DNA of 64,000 nt from an uncultured Ectothiorhodospiraceae bacterium (GTDB lineage: Bacteria; Pseudomonadota; Gammaproteobacteria; Nitrococcales; Nitrococcaceae), in assembly GCA_913056385.1 (NCBI GenBank), contig CAJXND010000001.1, positions 1-64,000 of the forward strand, written 5' to 3'. Positions within the stretch are counted from its first letter, which is position 1. Each line of letters begins with the position of its first letter. This document shows, piece after piece, positions 44,835 through 52,587 of the stretch. The notes beneath the pieces are model-generated. The model searched no databases. It saw nothing but the letters and a program-made list of their open reading frames with translations, and was not told the DNA's origin. A program made the translations under genes and the position numbers.

Positions 44835-45560
44835 ATGGCCGTGAAAATCGACAGCAAGATCATTGACTATGAGGTCGCCCGGGCCGAGGCGGAGGCGAAG
44901 GCGGGGGAGTCCGCCGAGGGTACCTCCGAGGCCGCAACCGAGAGTGCCGCCATCGAGCACATGCACGAGGAGCTCCAGCGCCCGGAGCGCCTCGAGGGTC
45001 AGACGTACAAGATCAAGACGCCGCTCTCCGAGCATGCCCTCTATGTCACCGTCAATGACGTGATCCTCAACGAGGGGACGGAGCATGAAATCCGGCGTCC
45101 GTTCGAGGTGTTCATCAACTCCAAGAACATGGATCACTTCCAGTGGATTGTCGCCCTGACGCGGATCGTCTCGGCGGTTTTCCGCAAGGGCGGCGACTGC
45201 ACGTTCCTTGTCGAGGAGTTGCGCAGCGTCTTCGATCCGCGTGGCGGGTACTTCAAGAAGGGCGGCAGGTTCATGCCCTCCCTGGTGGCCGAGATCGGCG
45301 ATGTGCTGGAGCAGCATCTCCGCTCCATCGGCATGATGGAGGCCGAGGGACTCGATGAGCATCAGCGACGGTTCATTGAGCAGAAGAAGGCCGAGGCGGA
45401 GGGGCATGCCGCGCAGGAGCCCATTGAGGCCGACTGCGATGACAGCACCGGGGATTATCCGCCGGGCGCAGAGCTCTGCGGGAAGTGCCATACCAAGGCC
45501 ATGATCATCATGGACGGTTGTCTGACCTGTCTGAACTGCGGCGAGAGCAAATGCGGCTGA
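44835..45560 (+). CDS. Class II ribonucleotide reductase accessory subunit (NrdJb-like, TSCPD domain)
   Basis: Second chain of the split class II reductase. The 241-residue product has an acidic N-terminal tail (about 1-40), a TSCPD-type domain (YVTVNDVILNEGTEHEIRRPFEVFINSKN in segments, then WIVALTRIVSAVFRKGGD) and a C-terminal zinc/redox tail with CGKCHTKAM and CLTCLNCGESKCG (C-terminal seven-cysteine cluster), which would reduce the active-site disulfide. It lies 11 bases after nrdJ with SD GAGGA. Matches P. aeruginosa NrdJb in layout. Confidence 0.88.
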   Translation: MAVKIDSKIIDYEVARAEAEAKAGESAEGTSEAATESAAIEHMHEELQRPERLEGQTYKIKTPLSEHALYVTVNDVILNEGTEHEIRRPFEVFINSKNMDHFQWIVALTRIVSAVFRKGGDCTFLVEELRSVFDPRGGYFKKGGRFMPSLVAEIGDVLEQHLRSIGMMEAEGLDEHQRRFIEQKKAEAEGHAAQEPIEADCDDSTGDYPPGAELCGKCHTKAMIIMDGCLTCLNCGESKCG

Positions 45561-45641
45561 CCCGCATCGCCTGACGGACGGCGTTGGGCGGCTGACCATC
45601 GGTCGCCCGGCGTATCGGTTCCGCCTGCTAGCGTGGCGCCC

Positions 45642-46034
45642 ATGCGCCATCGTCAACCCTCTCCATTTTGCGACGGACAGGCCGGCAGCTCCCTTGTGGA
45701 GGTGCTGGTCGCCGCTCTCGTACTCGGTATCGGATTGCTCGGGCTGGCCATGAGCCAGGCGCACTCGCTTGATGGTCTTAGCCAGCGCGGGGTCATGCTG
45801 CAGGCGCGGCTACTGGCGACAGAACTCGTCGAAAACTGGCGGGCGGCCAGCCCCCACCATCCTCCGGCCGCATCTGTGACGGCCTGGCGCGAGCGCGTGC
45901 AGACGCGCCTGCCCGCCGGGAGCGCTCGGATTGAATGGCCAACCTCGGGCGTGACCGCCGGCCGCGTCGCCATCACATGGTCCGATCGCTCCCCCGATAG
46001 AGAGGCCCGGCTCGAGCTGGAGTTTGGCCCTTGA
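45642..46034 (+). CDS. pilV: Type IV pilus minor pilin PilV-like
   Basis: Minor pilin that primes type IV pilus assembly. ATG 45642 (GTG 45633 also possible) gives 130 residues with a prepilin leader ending in Gly just before SSLVEVLVAALVLGIGLLGLA (split), including the Glu5 equivalent. The globular part is short. It overlaps pilW by TTGA. The usual upstream fimT and downstream pilY1-pilE genes are absent. Confidence 0.78.
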   Translation: MRHRQPSPFCDGQAGSSLVEVLVAALVLGIGLLGLAMSQAHSLDGLSQRGVMLQARLLATELVENWRAASPHHPPAASVTAWRERVQTRLPAGSARIEWPTSGVTAGRVAITWSDRSPDREARLELEFGP

Positions 46035-46984
46035 AAGGACGACGTCGCACCGGGCAACGCGGTTTCACGCTGCTCGAGCTGCTGATTGCCTCGGCGCTGG
46101 GGCTGGTGGTGATCATGGTTGCCACGGAGTTACTGGTCGGTGCCCGTCAGGCCGAGCGCCTGGAGCGGGCGCATACGCGCCTCCTCGACAGCGCCCGGTT
46201 CGCGACGGCGTTGATCGGGCGGGCCCTGCGGGAGTCCGGATATCCCGGCTGCCATCCGGCTTTCCGCCGCAATGTGACCGCCGATGGGCTGCAGCCGGCC
46301 TCGCCGCCGGTGGATGGCATCGGCGGTGTGTCCGCTTCTTCGGCCGGCGATCGGCTGGTCATCCGTCGGCTGCGTTCTCTGGGCCGGGCCGGGATCCTGT
46401 CCATATCCGCCGATGGCGAACGCCTGCGACTGGACCGTGAACATGGGTTGCAGCGTGGTCAGGTGCTGGTGGCCACCGGCACGGGCACGGCCGACTGCAT
46501 CCTGTTCCGCCAGGCTGGTCATACGGCCGATGTTCTCCATCGCGGACCCGGTCCGGACGGCCTCAATCGCCGGCCGCCGGGCGGTTACCGTCCGCTGGCG
46601 GACGAGATCGAGCTGCTGGTGCCAGAGCGGACGGTTTTCTATGTGGATGATGCAGTGGGGCAACCCGGTGTGCGCAGCCTCTACCGCCGCCAGGATTCCC
46701 GGGGCGGCCGGCGCGAGGAGCTCGTCGTCGGTGTCGAGCGTCTGCAGCTGCGCCTCGGGCTGGACCATGGGGGAGACGGAAGGGTCGACCGTTATGTGCC
46801 CGCGGCGGAGCGCCCCGCGGAGGGGGACGTGGTCGCCGTTAGGGTGGACCTGCTCGTCGCGAGTCATCGCAGGCCCGGCGTTCTCGACGCGCCCATGCGG
46901 CTGGAGTCGGGGAAGACGGCAACCGACCGCCGTCTCTACGAGCCGGTGACGCTCACCATCGCACTGCGCAACCAGCGGCCGTGA
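46031..46984 (+). CDS. pilW: Type IV pilus minor pilin PilW-like
   Basis: Minor pilin of the pilus-priming complex. TTG 46031 overlaps the pilV stop. The 317-residue product starts MKGRRRTGQRG and then FTLLELLIASALGLVVIMV, a textbook prepilin peptidase site (G followed by FTLLE). The later part has RESGYPGCHPAFRRN and a beta-rich C-terminal domain, as in PilW. It overlaps pilX by GTGA, so pilV-pilW-pilX are tightly coupled. Confidence 0.82.
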   Translation: MKGRRRTGQRGFTLLELLIASALGLVVIMVATELLVGARQAERLERAHTRLLDSARFATALIGRALRESGYPGCHPAFRRNVTADGLQPASPPVDGIGGVSASSAGDRLVIRRLRSLGRAGILSISADGERLRLDREHGLQRGQVLVATGTGTADCILFRQAGHTADVLHRGPGPDGLNRRPPGGYRPLADEIELLVPERTVFYVDDAVGQPGVRSLYRRQDSRGGRREELVVGVERLQLRLGLDHGGDGRVDRYVPAAERPAEGDVVAVRVDLLVASHRRPGVLDAPMRLESGKTATDRRLYEPVTLTIALRNQRP

Positions 46985-47469
46985 GAGAGCGGCAGCGGGG
47001 CGTTGCGCTGGTCGGCGTGCTGGCCATCATTCCCATCGTCGCGCTGATGACGTTGATGGGTCTGGAGCGCACTCTGGTCCAGACGCGGACGGCCGGCACC
47101 GCAATGGACCGGACCATCGCCCTCGAGGTGGCCGAGACGGCGCTGCGCCGTGCGGCGGCGTCGGCGGCGCAATGGGCAGGACCGCCGCTGACGCCGGCAC
47201 CGGAGGCCGCCGCGGCACCATGGCGGGCGATGCTCGACGAGCATGGCCGGACACTCCCAGCGCTGACCACCGAGGTGGTACTGCATCACCCACCGAGCGT
47301 ACTGGTTGAGCGGCTCGTCCCGACCGGCGCGGCGGACTGTGGCAGCACGGCGGCCTGTGGCTATCGACTCACCGTTGCGGCGACGGGGCGAGCAGCGGAA
47401 CCTGGCGTGGTGCTGCAGGCGGTCATTGCGGAGCGATCATCCGTCCGCACATGGCGAGAGCTGCGGTAA
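46981..47469 (+). CDS. pilX: Type IV pilus minor pilin PilX-like
   Basis: A 162-residue probable PilX, with a positively charged leader and the sequence RQRGVALVGVLAIIPIVALMTLMGLERT (in pieces): a Gly before the hydrophobic helix but no Glu at position 5, as is common for PilX. The soluble part contains the pair of cysteines CGSTAACGYRL. GTG 46981. Ends the pilus set; the next gene is unrelated. Confidence 0.72.
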   Translation: MRERQRGVALVGVLAIIPIVALMTLMGLERTLVQTRTAGTAMDRTIALEVAETALRRAAASAAQWAGPPLTPAPEAAAAPWRAMLDEHGRTLPALTTEVVLHHPPSVLVERLVPTGAADCGSTAACGYRLTVAATGRAAEPGVVLQAVIAERSSVRTWRELR

Positions 47470-47506
47470 CATGCCGTAAAACCCGCAAGCCGGTGAGGAG
47501 TTGCCC

Positions 47507-48364
47507 GTGTCGCGAATTGTCCATGTCAATGGCAGCTTCCTGCCGGAAGAATCCGCCAGCCTGTCCATCTTCGATCGCGGTCTGCTGTTCGCCGATGCGG
47601 TCTATGAGGTCACCGCCGTTATCGACGGCGGACTGGTGGATTTCGATGCGCACCAGCGGCGCCTGCGCCGGAGCCTTGGTGAGCTCGGTATCGCCTTCGA
47701 CCCCGAGGCCGGGGATCTGCTCGGTATCCATCGCGAGCTCGTGCGGCGCAATGATCTGCGGGAGGGGCTGGTCTATCTGCAGATCAGCCGTGGCGTGGCG
47801 GACCGGGACTTCGCCCAGCCCACCGGGGCAGACCCATCCGTGATTCTCTTTACCCAGTCGCTGCCATTGCTGGAGGCGCCGGCAGCCGCCCGTGGACTAA
47901 GGGTCATCACGCGGCCCGACCTACGCTGGCATCGCCGGGACATCAAGACCACTCAGCTACTCTATCCCTCCATGATGAAATCGGCCGCGGTGGAGATGGG
48001 TGTGGACGATGTCTGGATGGTGGAAAACGGCGATATCACCGAGGGCAGTTCCAGCAATGCCCATCTCATCACCGTCGATGGCCAGCTCGTCACGCGGCCG
48101 CTTTCCCACGACATTCTGCATGGCATCACGCGTGCAGCGGTGCTGGACTATGCGGCCGAGGCGGATATCGAGGTGGTGGAACGGCCCTTCAGCGTGGCCG
48201 AGGCCAGATCGGCGCGGGAGGCCTTCGCCACCAGTGCCACGGCGTTCGTGACTCCGGTGGTGGAGATCGATGGCGAGCCGGTGGGGGAGGGTGTTCCCGG
48301 ACCCGGGACGAACCGGATCCGGGAACTCTATATCGAACGCAGCCGCGAGCGGCTGCAGTACTGA
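47507..48364 (+). CDS. dat: D-amino acid aminotransferase (class IV PLP)
   Basis: Transfers amino groups between D-alanine and 2-keto acids, supplying D-glutamate or D-alanine. GTG 47507 is chosen because GTGAGGAG ends at 47500, which leaves no spacing for TTG 47501. The 285-residue product shows VHVNGSFLPEESASLSIFDRGLLFADAVYEV in segments, the PLP Lys in WHRRDIKTTQLL (about residue 147), MVENGDITEGSSSNAHLI and GITRAAVLDYA. Branched-chain or aminodeoxychorismate-type activity cannot be excluded. Stop codons of this gene and dsbG are adjacent, tail to tail. Confidence 0.88.
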   Translation: MSRIVHVNGSFLPEESASLSIFDRGLLFADAVYEVTAVIDGGLVDFDAHQRRLRRSLGELGIAFDPEAGDLLGIHRELVRRNDLREGLVYLQISRGVADRDFAQPTGADPSVILFTQSLPLLEAPAAARGLRVITRPDLRWHRRDIKTTQLLYPSMMKSAAVEMGVDDVWMVENGDITEGSSSNAHLITVDGQLVTRPLSHDILHGITRAAVLDYAAEADIEVVERPFSVAEARSAREAFATSATAFVTPVVEIDGEPVGEGVPGPGTNRIRELYIERSRERLQY

Positions 48365-49138
48365 TTAATCCGGCCGCGGGCCGCCCATGACCTCATCGAG
48401 GCGCTCGCCCCTCGGCAGGCCCCGCGCCAGGCGAATGGCGCCGTCCGCATCGCGGTAGAACACCGATGGCGTACCGCGGATGCCGAGCTCGCTCATCAAC
48501 TGGTTATTCGACTGAACGGTCTGCTGGGCCTCGGCCGGGAGTCGATCGGCGGGCATGATGCCACCGTTGTCGAAGTTCGCCTCGTGCTCGTCAAGTGCCG
48601 CCGGCGGGTCCTCCGCCGCCAGCAGGGTGGCCGCCTTGGGTAGGCTGTCCTGACGGAGTACGCCCACCATGACATGGCGGATCTGTACGTCGCCGGCCTC
48701 TACCCAGTCGCGGGTCTGCTCGTGGAATCGATGGCAGAACGGGCAATTGGGGTCGGTAAAGGCATAGACGACACGGTCGGCATCATCACTGCCGTCGGCG
48801 ATCCAGCCCGCCTCGGAGACCGCCTGCCACTCGCTCTCCGGTCGGGCGTCATTCGCCGCGGCGGAGAGCACCGGCTGGGAGAGGTTGGTGCCGTCGCCAT
48901 CGAGAAGGGTGCCGACCACCACATGGTCACCGTCGGCGGTAAGATAGGCCGCCAGGGTCTGTCCCTGGAAACTGACGGTATAGCCCGTCAACCCGGAGGG
49001 CGCATCGAAGGACTCGCCGATGGTCGCCCCCCGATCCTCGAGGGCGGCGATGGGGGCTGGAAGGCCTTCGGTCTCATCCTGCGCGGTGGCGGTGCCGCCG
49101 ACCAGCAGGGATAGGGCGATGAGGATCAGTCGGGTCAT
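48365..49138 (-). CDS. dsbG: Thiol:disulfide interchange protein DsbG-like
   Basis: Periplasmic DsbC/DsbG-family protein that protects or isomerises cysteines. The 257-residue product has a signal peptide (MTRLILIALSLLVGGTATAQ), a short dimerisation domain (about 22-100), then a thioredoxin fold with FTDPNCPFCHRFH (CPFC active site, about residue 133) and the cis-Pro loop IRGTPSVFY. Single-substrate protection from sulfenylation is DsbG's known job. dsbB is encoded in the same window at 57528. Confidence 0.87.
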   Translation of the reverse strand: MTRLILIALSLLVGGTATAQDETEGLPAPIAALEDRGATIGESFDAPSGLTGYTVSFQGQTLAAYLTADGDHVVVGTLLDGDGTNLSQPVLSAAANDARPESEWQAVSEAGWIADGSDDADRVVYAFTDPNCPFCHRFHEQTRDWVEAGDVQIRHVMVGVLRQDSLPKAATLLAAEDPPAALDEHEANFDNGGIMPADRLPAEAQQTVQSNNQLMSELGIRGTPSVFYRDADGAIRLARGLPRGERLDEVMGGPRPD

Positions 49139-49248
49139 GCCTGCATTGCCTCTGTTCGTGTAAGTGGTTCCTGCACGACGGTATCAGCCGTCGAGATCCG
49201 TTGGAGCCGGAACGAGCCGGTAAGTTCGCTGTAGCAACCACTGTGGAT

Positions 49249-49287
49249 AAAAAAAGCCCCCGGTCCGCATGAGCGGAATCGGGGGCC
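49249..49287 (-). terminator. Strong Rho-independent terminator of the HiPIP gene
   Basis: Read on the minus strand, GCCCCCG (49280-49286) pairs with CGGGGGC (49256-49262) and an inner TCCGC/GCGGA stem extends it; a run of six to seven T follows. It lies 22 bases past the HiPIP stop. Confidence 0.88.
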
Positions 49288-49308
49288 TTGCCGAGCGCCT
49301 GCCAGTGA

Positions 49309-49644
49309 TCAGCTGGTGGCGACCCAGGCGCTGCACCAGCCGTCGACGTTGACCAGTTTGCCCGGGAAGGCGGTGCATCCGCCCCATTCCGCATCGGAAT
49401 CGCCAAGGTAGAGGCGACAGTTACCGCAGATGGCACCCGGCTCGCGCATGTCGTCCTTTTCCGCCGCGTCGTGGACGTAGTTCAGGGCGATGGCCGTGGG
49501 ATCGTCCTCCGAGAGCTTCGGCATGTCCTGGGCGAGCGCATTCGAGCCCCGGACGCTCATGTAGGCAAGCGGCGCGGCGGCCACGCCCATGAGGGCGCCC
49601 CGGAGGAGGCGACGACGGTCGTTGCTGAAATTATTGTCGGTCAT
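49309..49644 (-). CDS. hip: High-potential iron-sulfur protein (HiPIP), Tat-exported
   Basis: Small periplasmic electron carrier with a [4Fe-4S](3+/2+) cluster, typical of phototrophic and halophilic Chromatiales. ATG 49644 gives 111 residues: a Tat signal (NDRRRLLRGALMG, cut near ALAQ39) and a mature domain with four cluster cysteines C73, C76, C90 and C104 (spacing x2, x13, x13) and aromatic residues near the C-terminus. It is monocistronic, with its own terminator. An FNR-like box lies at 49753-49766, 109 bases upstream. Acidic mature protein. Confidence 0.95.
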   Translation of the reverse strand: MTDNNFSNDRRRLLRGALMGVAAAPLAYMSVRGSNALAQDMPKLSEDDPTAIALNYVHDAAEKDDMREPGAICGNCRLYLGDSDAEWGGCTAFPGKLVNVDGWCSAWVATS

Positions 49645-49752
49645 GGTCTTCCCCTTGGATTGTGGAAAGGAAAATCTGTTTGCAACTGTTCTAATCTCTG
49701 AACGCAGGGTACCGGTCGTCGGGCAATGGGAAAAGGCGATCTCCCTGAGAAC

Positions 49753-49766
49753 TTGATCTGACGCAA
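49753..49766 (-). promoter_or_regulatory. FNR-like box upstream of HiPIP
   Basis: On the plus strand TTGAT-CTGA-CGCAA: one half-site is perfect for the FNR consensus TTGAT-N4-ATCAA and the other matches at three of five positions. It is in the 139-base gap upstream of the HiPIP gene, at a distance (109 bases to the start codon) close to that of the FNR-like box before the SQR gene (114 bases). Confidence 0.45.
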
Positions 49767-49783
49767 TTCCCTGCCGGCCTTGT

Positions 49784-50743
49784 TCAGCCCTCGGCGACGC
49801 AGATCTGTCCGCGGCCCGCGGCACGACCGGTGAGCACGATCAGCCAGGCGATGAGCGCCGTGGTGGCGGCCGTCAGGATGCCTCCCAGCCAGAGCGTCCA
49901 GGGCGTACCCGTGAGCTCGTGATAGATCATCATGGCGACCGTCATGGCGGCCAGCGGGAATGAATAGGCCCAGAATGACAGGGCGAAGTCGAGGGCGGCG
50001 AAGCGCCGGGCCTGGGTGACCAGCAGGACCGTCAGGAACAGCGCGATGTTGACCAGGATCCTGCCGAAGGTATCGAGCTCGCCGACCAGTGCCATGTAGG
50101 CGATGAATCCCGCGGCCGGGGGCGCGATCAGAATGAAAAGCGTTGGCAGCAGCCGTCCCGGCAGCGGGTCATGGAAGATGACCCGGTAGAAGACGATGGT
50201 GAGCAGGATCACCCAGAAGACGACACCGATACTGAAAAAGAACCAGGAGATCGACGGATACCCGTGTGCCATACCGGCGATGGGCACGAGGATGTTGCCC
50301 ACCGCCGGGATGAACCAGGCGGGATTCATGTGTACGACTTGAAAGTGGCCGTCATGCATCCAGCGATTGATGATGAAGATGGTCAGCACCAGCTGCAGTG
50401 CGGTGCCCAGTGCCCATAGCCAGAGCGACAGCACGGGCATGAGATGCCGCAGGGCGGTGCCGATCAGTATCAGGCTGATACTGATGGTCGGAAAGAAGCT
50501 GAGCTTGACCGGATGGTCCAGCTCGGCCCTGACCGCGGCCGGGTGGCGCACCGCCTTGACGAGATAGGCGATCAGCAGCACGCCGAACACGGCGCTCACC
50601 AGGAACACCAGGCTCTGGCCGATCACCGCCGGCGTTCCGAGGACCTCGCCGGCCTTCTGCCAGACCAGCGTCAACCCCGACAAGCCCATCACCATGGCGA
50701 AAAAGGCGATGGGCATGTTCTGCAGCCGTGTTGGGTCGCTCAT
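49784..50743 (-). CDS. SLAC1/TDT-family anion transporter
   Basis: A 319-residue membrane protein with about ten helices of the tellurite-resistance/dicarboxylate transporter (TehA, Ssu1, SLAC1) family. Features include MPIAFFAMVMGLSGLTLVWQKAG at the N-terminus, LWLWALGTALQLVLT, NPAWFIPAVGNILVP and LIAPPAAGFIAY, matching the family's pore-lining pattern with Phe/Pro residues. Fungal Ssu1 exports sulfite and SLAC1 passes anions. It is 7 bases after the small membrane protein and in line with SQR, so transport of a sulfur oxyanion is a reasonable but unproven guess. Confidence 0.83.
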   Translation of the reverse strand: MSDPTRLQNMPIAFFAMVMGLSGLTLVWQKAGEVLGTPAVIGQSLVFLVSAVFGVLLIAYLVKAVRHPAAVRAELDHPVKLSFFPTISISLILIGTALRHLMPVLSLWLWALGTALQLVLTIFIINRWMHDGHFQVVHMNPAWFIPAVGNILVPIAGMAHGYPSISWFFFSIGVVFWVILLTIVFYRVIFHDPLPGRLLPTLFILIAPPAAGFIAYMALVGELDTFGRILVNIALFLTVLLVTQARRFAALDFALSFWAYSFPLAAMTVAMMIYHELTGTPWTLWLGGILTAATTALIAWLIVLTGRAAGRGQICVAEG

Positions 50744-50750
50744 GACCTCC

Positions 50751-51098
50751 TCAGGCGGTTTTTCTCATCAGTAGCTGGAGCGGTGGGTAGAGGATCATTC
50801 CGGATGCGATGCCGATGCCGATGCCGGCGGCGATCACCCCGAGGTAGTCGATACCACTCTGCAATTGCGAGAGGCTGGCCCCCGTCCAGATCGGGAAGTA
50901 GAGCGCCGCCGCAATGCCCAGCAGCACACCCAGACCCACCGCGGTGATGATGCCACCGGAGATGTTGAGTGACCGATGCCGTCCGATGACGAGCGCCAGC
51001 AGGCCAAGATCGACCACAATGACCAGCGCCAGTGGCAGGAGGATGGGGCGAATGAGTTCGAGGACGACGGCAAGAATACCGAAAATCGAGAATTCCAT
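50751..51098 (-). CDS. Small three-to-four-helix membrane protein (DUF5368-like?)
   Basis: A 115-residue inner-membrane protein (ATG 51098; SD GGAAAG-like upstream) with helices at about 8-35, 46-66 and 80-105 and Gly-rich turns (IGRHRSLNISGGIITAVGLGVLLG). No cysteine or histidine cluster, so no cofactor is evident. It is 11 bases after the SQR gene and 7 before the SLAC1-like gene. It resembles small membrane proteins annotated DUF5368 that I recall near sulfur-oxidation genes; this match is from memory and not checked. Possibly a membrane anchor or partner of SQR. Confidence 0.7.
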   Translation of the reverse strand: MEFSIFGILAVVLELIRPILLPLALVIVVDLGLLALVIGRHRSLNISGGIITAVGLGVLLGIAAALYFPIWTGASLSQLQSGIDYLGVIAAGIGIGIASGMILYPPLQLLMRKTA

Positions 51099-51109
51099 GA
51101 TCGCTTTCC

Positions 51110-52444
51110 TTATACCCGGCCACGCAGCATGGCGTTGTAGGCGGCATGCAGCATGCGTTCCTTGAGAAACCACGGCGCCCACTGGGGCTCGAACGGGTCG
51201 AGGAAGTCGAATGACGGCGTCATCTCGAGGTTGAAGTCGAACTCCACCAGCATGGCCTGGCCCCGTTCGGTGATGAGCGGGCAGGAGGTGTAGCCGTTCC
51301 ACTCGGCCGGGAACTCCCCGCCCTGGATGGCGGCGACCAGGTTGTCCGCGACAACGGGCGCCTGGGCCTTGACGCTGGCGGCCGTCTTGCCGATCGGCGT
51401 ACCCACTACGTCACCGGCACCGAACACGTTCGGGTAGCGGCGGTGCTGCATAGTGTACTGATCGACCTCGAGCCAGCCCTGGAAAGGGCCATCCGGCCAG
51501 CCGAGATCGCCGTAGCGGATCATGTCCGGTGCGGACATCGGCGGCACGACATGGATGAAGTCGTAGTCCAGCACCCGCGCACCCTCTGGCGTCGCGAAGG
51601 TGGCCTGACGCTTTTCCGGATCGATGCCCGAGAGCGGATGATGCCACTCAATGGCGATATCGCGCTCCTCCGGGAAATAGCGCTCGAGAAATGCATGAAT
51701 GTCCGGCTGCGAGAAAAGCCCGTCAGCCGGTGGGAGGTAGTGGAGCTCGGCACGGTTGCGCATGCCGTTGTCCTGCAGTGCATCCTCGATGAGCATGGTG
51801 ACCTTGAGCGGTGCACCGGCGCACTTGATGGGCCCGGGCGGGCGCGTGAAAAGGCCGACGCCGCCCGATTCGACGAATCGACGCGCGGCCTCCCATGTTC
51901 GCGTGGCGTTCTGCGGATCGGCATAGACACAGCCAACGCCGTTGCTGCCGATCAGTTCCGGCTCCATGCCCTCGATCTGATCGAAATTGAGCTGAAGGCC
52001 GGTGGTCACGACCAGGTAGTCATAATCGACCCGATCGCCGCCGGCGGTCTCCACCTGATTGTTATCGGGGTGGAAGGCGACGATATCGTCCTGAATCCAC
52101 TCGTCCACCTGGGGGATGAACCGCCGGTTGGGGTCCTCCACCTGGGCTGCGTCCCAGACACCCGTCGCCACCAGCGTCAGTCCGGGCTGGTAGATGTGCG
52201 TTCTGCGACTGTCGATCAGCGTGATCCGCGCGCCGTCCAGCTGTCGCGTGAGGCGGGTTGCAATCGAGATCCCGGCCGCACCGGCGCCGGCGATGACGAT
52301 ATGGGCGTTGGTCGAGACGGCCTTTGCCGGCGTGCTGGCCAGCAATGATCCGGTGCCGAGACCACCGGCAGCGGCGCCGGCGGCCAGAGCCGATCCGGCC
52401 AGGAATCGCCGGCGCGATGTATTCGTTGATTCTGAATTACTCAT
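51110..52444 (-). CDS. Sulfide:quinone oxidoreductase, Tat-exported form
   Basis: Flavoprotein that oxidises sulfide and passes electrons to quinone. ATG 52444 follows GGAGGAGGAA. The 444-residue product starts with a Tat signal (SRRRFLAG, Ala/Gly-rich core to about residue 43), then FAD-binding VIAGAGAAGIS (51-60), VVTTGLQLNFD and the C-terminal FAD segment VFGAGDVVGTPIGKTAA. All three SQR cysteines are present: C172 in GVGCVYAD, C208 in PIKCAGAP and C388 in TSCPLIT. An exported location is unusual, as many SQRs lack a signal. First gene of SQR-small membrane protein-SLAC1. Confidence 0.87.
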   Translation of the reverse strand: MSNSESTNTSRRRFLAGSALAAGAAAGGLGTGSLLASTPAKAVSTNAHIVIAGAGAAGISIATRLTRQLDGARITLIDSRRTHIYQPGLTLVATGVWDAAQVEDPNRRFIPQVDEWIQDDIVAFHPDNNQVETAGGDRVDYDYLVVTTGLQLNFDQIEGMEPELIGSNGVGCVYADPQNATRTWEAARRFVESGGVGLFTRPPGPIKCAGAPLKVTMLIEDALQDNGMRNRAELHYLPPADGLFSQPDIHAFLERYFPEERDIAIEWHHPLSGIDPEKRQATFATPEGARVLDYDFIHVVPPMSAPDMIRYGDLGWPDGPFQGWLEVDQYTMQHRRYPNVFGAGDVVGTPIGKTAASVKAQAPVVADNLVAAIQGGEFPAEWNGYTSCPLITERGQAMLVEFDFNLEMTPSFDFLDPFEPQWAPWFLKERMLHAAYNAMLRGRV

Positions 52445-52514
52445 TATTCCTCCTCCCCGAGGCGTGGCGTTGACCCGCCGATTGCAGGGTCTCTCGAGCC
52501 CTGGGGCTCCAACA

Positions 52515-52527
52515 GTGACAAAGTCAC
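52515..52527. promoter_or_regulatory. 13-base palindrome in the SQR leader
   Basis: GTGAC-AAA-GTCAC is a perfect inverted repeat 71 bases upstream of the SQR start, between it and the FNR-like box. It could be a second operator or a weak hairpin. No known regulator is assigned. Confidence 0.35.
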
Positions 52528-52557
52528 CGAGCTCATGCCCGGGAACTGCCAACCTTT

Positions 52558-52571
52558 TTGACCTGGATCAT
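52558..52571. promoter_or_regulatory. FNR-like box between SQR and its divergent regulator
   Basis: TTGAC-CTGG-ATCAT matches the FNR consensus TTGAT-N4-ATCAA at 8 of 10 positions. It is 17 bases before the regulator's ATG, where binding would repress the regulator, and 114 bases before the SQR start, where binding could activate. The regulator's DNA-reading helix keeps the FNR residues Glu, Ser and Arg. Confidence 0.6.
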
Positions 52572-52587
52572 AAAAGCGTGGATACCG

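Noticed and set aside
49242-49250. A second perfect DnaA box (TGTGGATAA on the plus strand) next to the HiPIP terminator
   Set aside because: It is isolated, has no AT-rich region or cluster of boxes, and its last bases belong to the terminator's A/T run. A single 9-mer can arise by chance.
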